This document shows, piece by piece, positions 49,660 through 51,156 of a stretch of 51,156 nt of DNA. The notes under the pieces are model-generated. The model had not been told where the DNA came from, did not search any database, and saw only the letters and a program-made list of their open reading frames with translations. Position 1 is the first letter of the stretch, and every line of letters begins with the position of its first letter. The translations under genes were made by a program, and so were the position numbers. This stretch comes from Bacteroidaceae bacterium (GTDB lineage Bacteria; Bacteroidota; Bacteroidia; Bacteroidales; Bacteroidaceae), in the NCBI GenBank assembly GCA_900770665.1, contig CAAGKZ010000023.1:1-51156 (forward strand). Reading direction: 5' to 3'.

Positions 49660-50388
49660 TTAGCGATTGTTGTTTTTCTTACGTTTGAAGTTTCTGCCAC
49701 CAGCCTGGTTGCCATTGAAACCGTTCTCCTTGCTCTGTGTAAAGTTTGGAGCCAAATCTCTCTTACCGTAAACCTCACCACGGCAGATCCAAACCTTGAT
49801 ACCAAGGATACCTACCTTTGTGAGAGCCTCAGCCTGGCAGTAGTCGATGTCTGCACGGAATGTGTGAAGAGGAGTACGACCCTCCTTGTACATCTCCGAG
49901 CGAGCCATTTCGGCACCGTTCAAACGGCCTGAGATCTGAATCTTGATACCCTCGGCACCCATACGCATTGTGTTTGCAATGGCAGTCTTGATTGCACGAC
50001 GGTAAGCGATCTTACCCTCAACCTGACGAGCTATGCTGTTAGCAACGATAGTTGCATCAAGCTCAAGCTTCTTAACTTCAAAAATATTAATCTGTATCTC
50101 CTTGTCGGTGATCTTCTTCAACTCCTCCTTCAACTTGTCAACTTCCTGACCACCCTTACCTATGATGATACCGGGCTTAGCGGTACATACGGTAATTGTA
50201 ACAAGCTTCAAAGTACGCTCGATGACAATCTTAGAAACGCTGGCCTTTGCCAAACGTACATTAAGGTACTTTCTGATCTTTGAATCCTCAACCAATTCGT
50301 CACCGCAGTTCTTGCCTGCGTACCAGTTGGAATCCCATCCTCTGATGATACCTAATCGATTAGCAATTGGATTAACCTTCTGTCCCAT
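49660..50388 (-). CDS. rpsC: 30S ribosomal protein S3
   Basis: The 242-residue product begins MGQKVNPIANRLGIIRGWDS. It has a KH domain (KPGIIIGKGGQEVDKLKEEL) and the C-terminal domain segment GAEGIKIQISGRLNGAEMAR. A basic tail ends GRNFKRKKNNNR. It lines the mRNA entry of the 30S subunit. Its start lies inside the end of rplV (17-bp overlap). Confidence 0.97.
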   Translation of the reverse strand: MGQKVNPIANRLGIIRGWDSNWYAGKNCGDELVEDSKIRKYLNVRLAKASVSKIVIERTLKLVTITVCTAKPGIIIGKGGQEVDKLKEELKKITDKEIQINIFEVKKLELDATIVANSIARQVEGKIAYRRAIKTAIANTMRMGAEGIKIQISGRLNGAEMARSEMYKEGRTPLHTFRADIDYCQAEALTKVGILGIKVWICRGEVYGKRDLAPNFTQSKENGFNGNQAGGRNFKRKKNNNR

Positions 50389-50806
50389 TTCCTTCTACTT
50401 TTTTATTGTCATTATTTACTTTGGTATCCACGTAGATTGTAACGTGGTTAGAACGCTTGCGGATTCTGTATCCGCGGCCCTGAGGCGCAGGACGCATACG
50501 GTAGAGTGTGCGTGCCTCGTCAACAAAAATCTGCGAGATGTAAAGCTCGCCATTCTCGGCCTTGCGCTCGTTCTTCTGCTCCCAGTTCGCAATAGCGGAA
50601 CGCAACAGTTTCTCAACGTTGTTTGAAGCAGCCTTTGTAGAGAACTTCAAGACACCGAGTGCACGGCCAACCTCCATGCCACGTACCATATCGGCTACGA
50701 GACGCATCTTACGTGGAGATGAAGGGATATCCTTTGCACTGGCGAAATAAAGGCTCTTACGTGCCTCTTTTCTCTTGTCAGCAGCTAATTTTTTTCTTGC
50801 TCCCAT
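50372..50806 (-). CDS. rplV: 50S ribosomal protein L22
   Basis: The 144-residue product has the L22 pattern KDIPSSPRKMRLVADMVRGM, KLLRSAIANWEQKN and the tunnel-hairpin segment RMRPAPQGRGYRIRKRSNHVT (adjoining). The C-terminal tail TKVNNDNKKVEGNGTEG is extra and overlaps rpsC by 17 bp. It reaches into the exit tunnel, where macrolide-resistance changes occur in other bacteria. Confidence 0.96.
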   Translation of the reverse strand: MGARKKLAADKRKEARKSLYFASAKDIPSSPRKMRLVADMVRGMEVGRALGVLKFSTKAASNNVEKLLRSAIANWEQKNERKAENGELYISQIFVDEARTLYRMRPAPQGRGYRIRKRSNHVTIYVDTKVNNDNKKVEGNGTEG

Positions 50807-50843
50807 TATATTATTTAATTTAATTCAGTTTTTAAATACCTGC

Positions 50844-51113
50844 TTATTTCTTACGGTTACCTGAGTGACCACGGAAGGTACGTGTAGGAGCGAACTCGCC
50901 CAACTTGTGACCTACCATATTCTCAGTAACGTACACAGGAATAAATTTATTACCGTTATGAACAGCAATTGTGTGTCCCACAAAATCGGGAGAAATCATA
51001 GAAGCACGAGCCCAAGACTTGATGACCGATTTCTTACCGCTCTCGTTCATGGCAAGCACCTTGTTCTCCAACTTGACATTGATATATGGACCTTTTTTTA
51101 ATGAACGACTCAT
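50844..51113 (-). CDS. rpsS: 30S ribosomal protein S19
   Basis: The 89-residue product begins MSRSLKKGPYINVKLENKV and ends with the S19 signature HKLGEFAPTRTFRGHSGNRKK (adjoining). It sits at the head of the 30S subunit beside S13. It lies 24 bp after the rplB stop. Confidence 0.97.
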   Translation of the reverse strand: MSRSLKKGPYINVKLENKVLAMNESGKKSVIKSWARASMISPDFVGHTIAVHNGNKFIPVYVTENMVGHKLGEFAPTRTFRGHSGNRKK

Positions 51114-51137
51114 ATTAATTCAAAAATTTCCTTATTA

Positions 51138-51156
51138 TTACTTCTTTCTTCTCTCA
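51138..51156 (-). CDS. rplB: 50S ribosomal protein L2, last codons only
   Basis: On the minus strand the window edge reads codons for ERRKK followed by TAA (51140-51138). This fits the basic C-terminal end of L2, and rplB is the gene that precedes rpsS in S10 operons. The identity rests mainly on gene order. Confidence 0.65.

Overview
The window is a chromosomal stretch of a member of the Bacteroidota, most probably order Bacteroidales (Prevotellaceae or Bacteroidaceae-like). The evidence is the -7 promoter boxes of the form TAnnTTTG, start codons with almost no Shine-Dalgarno pairing, a six-gene Na+-NQR operon, SbsA-like and M60-type surface proteins, a GH3-family acyl-adenylating enzyme, and a tRNA with no encoded CCA. 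No prophage, insertion sequence, CRISPR array or plasmid function was seen. Genus and species cannot be fixed from the sequence alone.

Layout, left to right. Positions 1-1657 hold the 5' part of a secreted M60-like metallopeptidase gene (minus). It is followed by metY and a secreted TonB-C-domain protein (plus, 2058-4001). A repeat-rich convergent spacer (4002-4432) separates these from a long minus-strand cluster, read from 14364 down to 4433: rRNA m5C methyltransferase, DsbD, GH3 enzyme, Ig-like lipoprotein, CysS, M28 peptidase, SufE. thyA and folA (plus, 14624-15995) converge on an ExbB/membrane protein/ExbD/ExbD transporter-energising operon (minus, 18613-16132) that lies downstream of tRNA-Ser(GGA). 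lpxK, a purine nucleoside phosphorylase gene, thiL and an Imm17-like small membrane protein form a plus-strand operon (19014-22125). It converges on mrp, a Dabb protein, trmB and ilvE (minus). A phosphoesterase, a cytidylate-kinase-like gene and a MATE exporter (minus, 28304-25809) lie divergent from mnmA-xseA-xseB-pgeF (plus, 28450-31781).

The right part holds a small lipoprotein gene, an intergenic region with a 6S-RNA-like hairpin, the complete nqrABCDEF operon (minus, 38739-32659), and the S10/spc/alpha ribosomal operon (minus, from the last codons of rplB at 51156 to rplQ at 39115). That operon also carries secY, map, infA and rpoA and ends at a strong terminator.

Most of the window is core housekeeping. 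Points that stand out: (i) NqrC carries an N-terminal rubrerythrin-type rubredoxin domain on the cytosolic side of its membrane anchor; (ii) NqrB has T-C-A-T where the flavinylation motif is normally S-G-A-T; (iii) a 120-nt, four-segment hairpin beside nqrF has 6S RNA architecture and a promoter-like box in its bubble; (iv) an intergenic element made of purine-rich heptamer arrays on one side and pyrimidine-rich arrays on the other occurs twice, with a partial third copy, and supplies the stop codons of two flanking genes.
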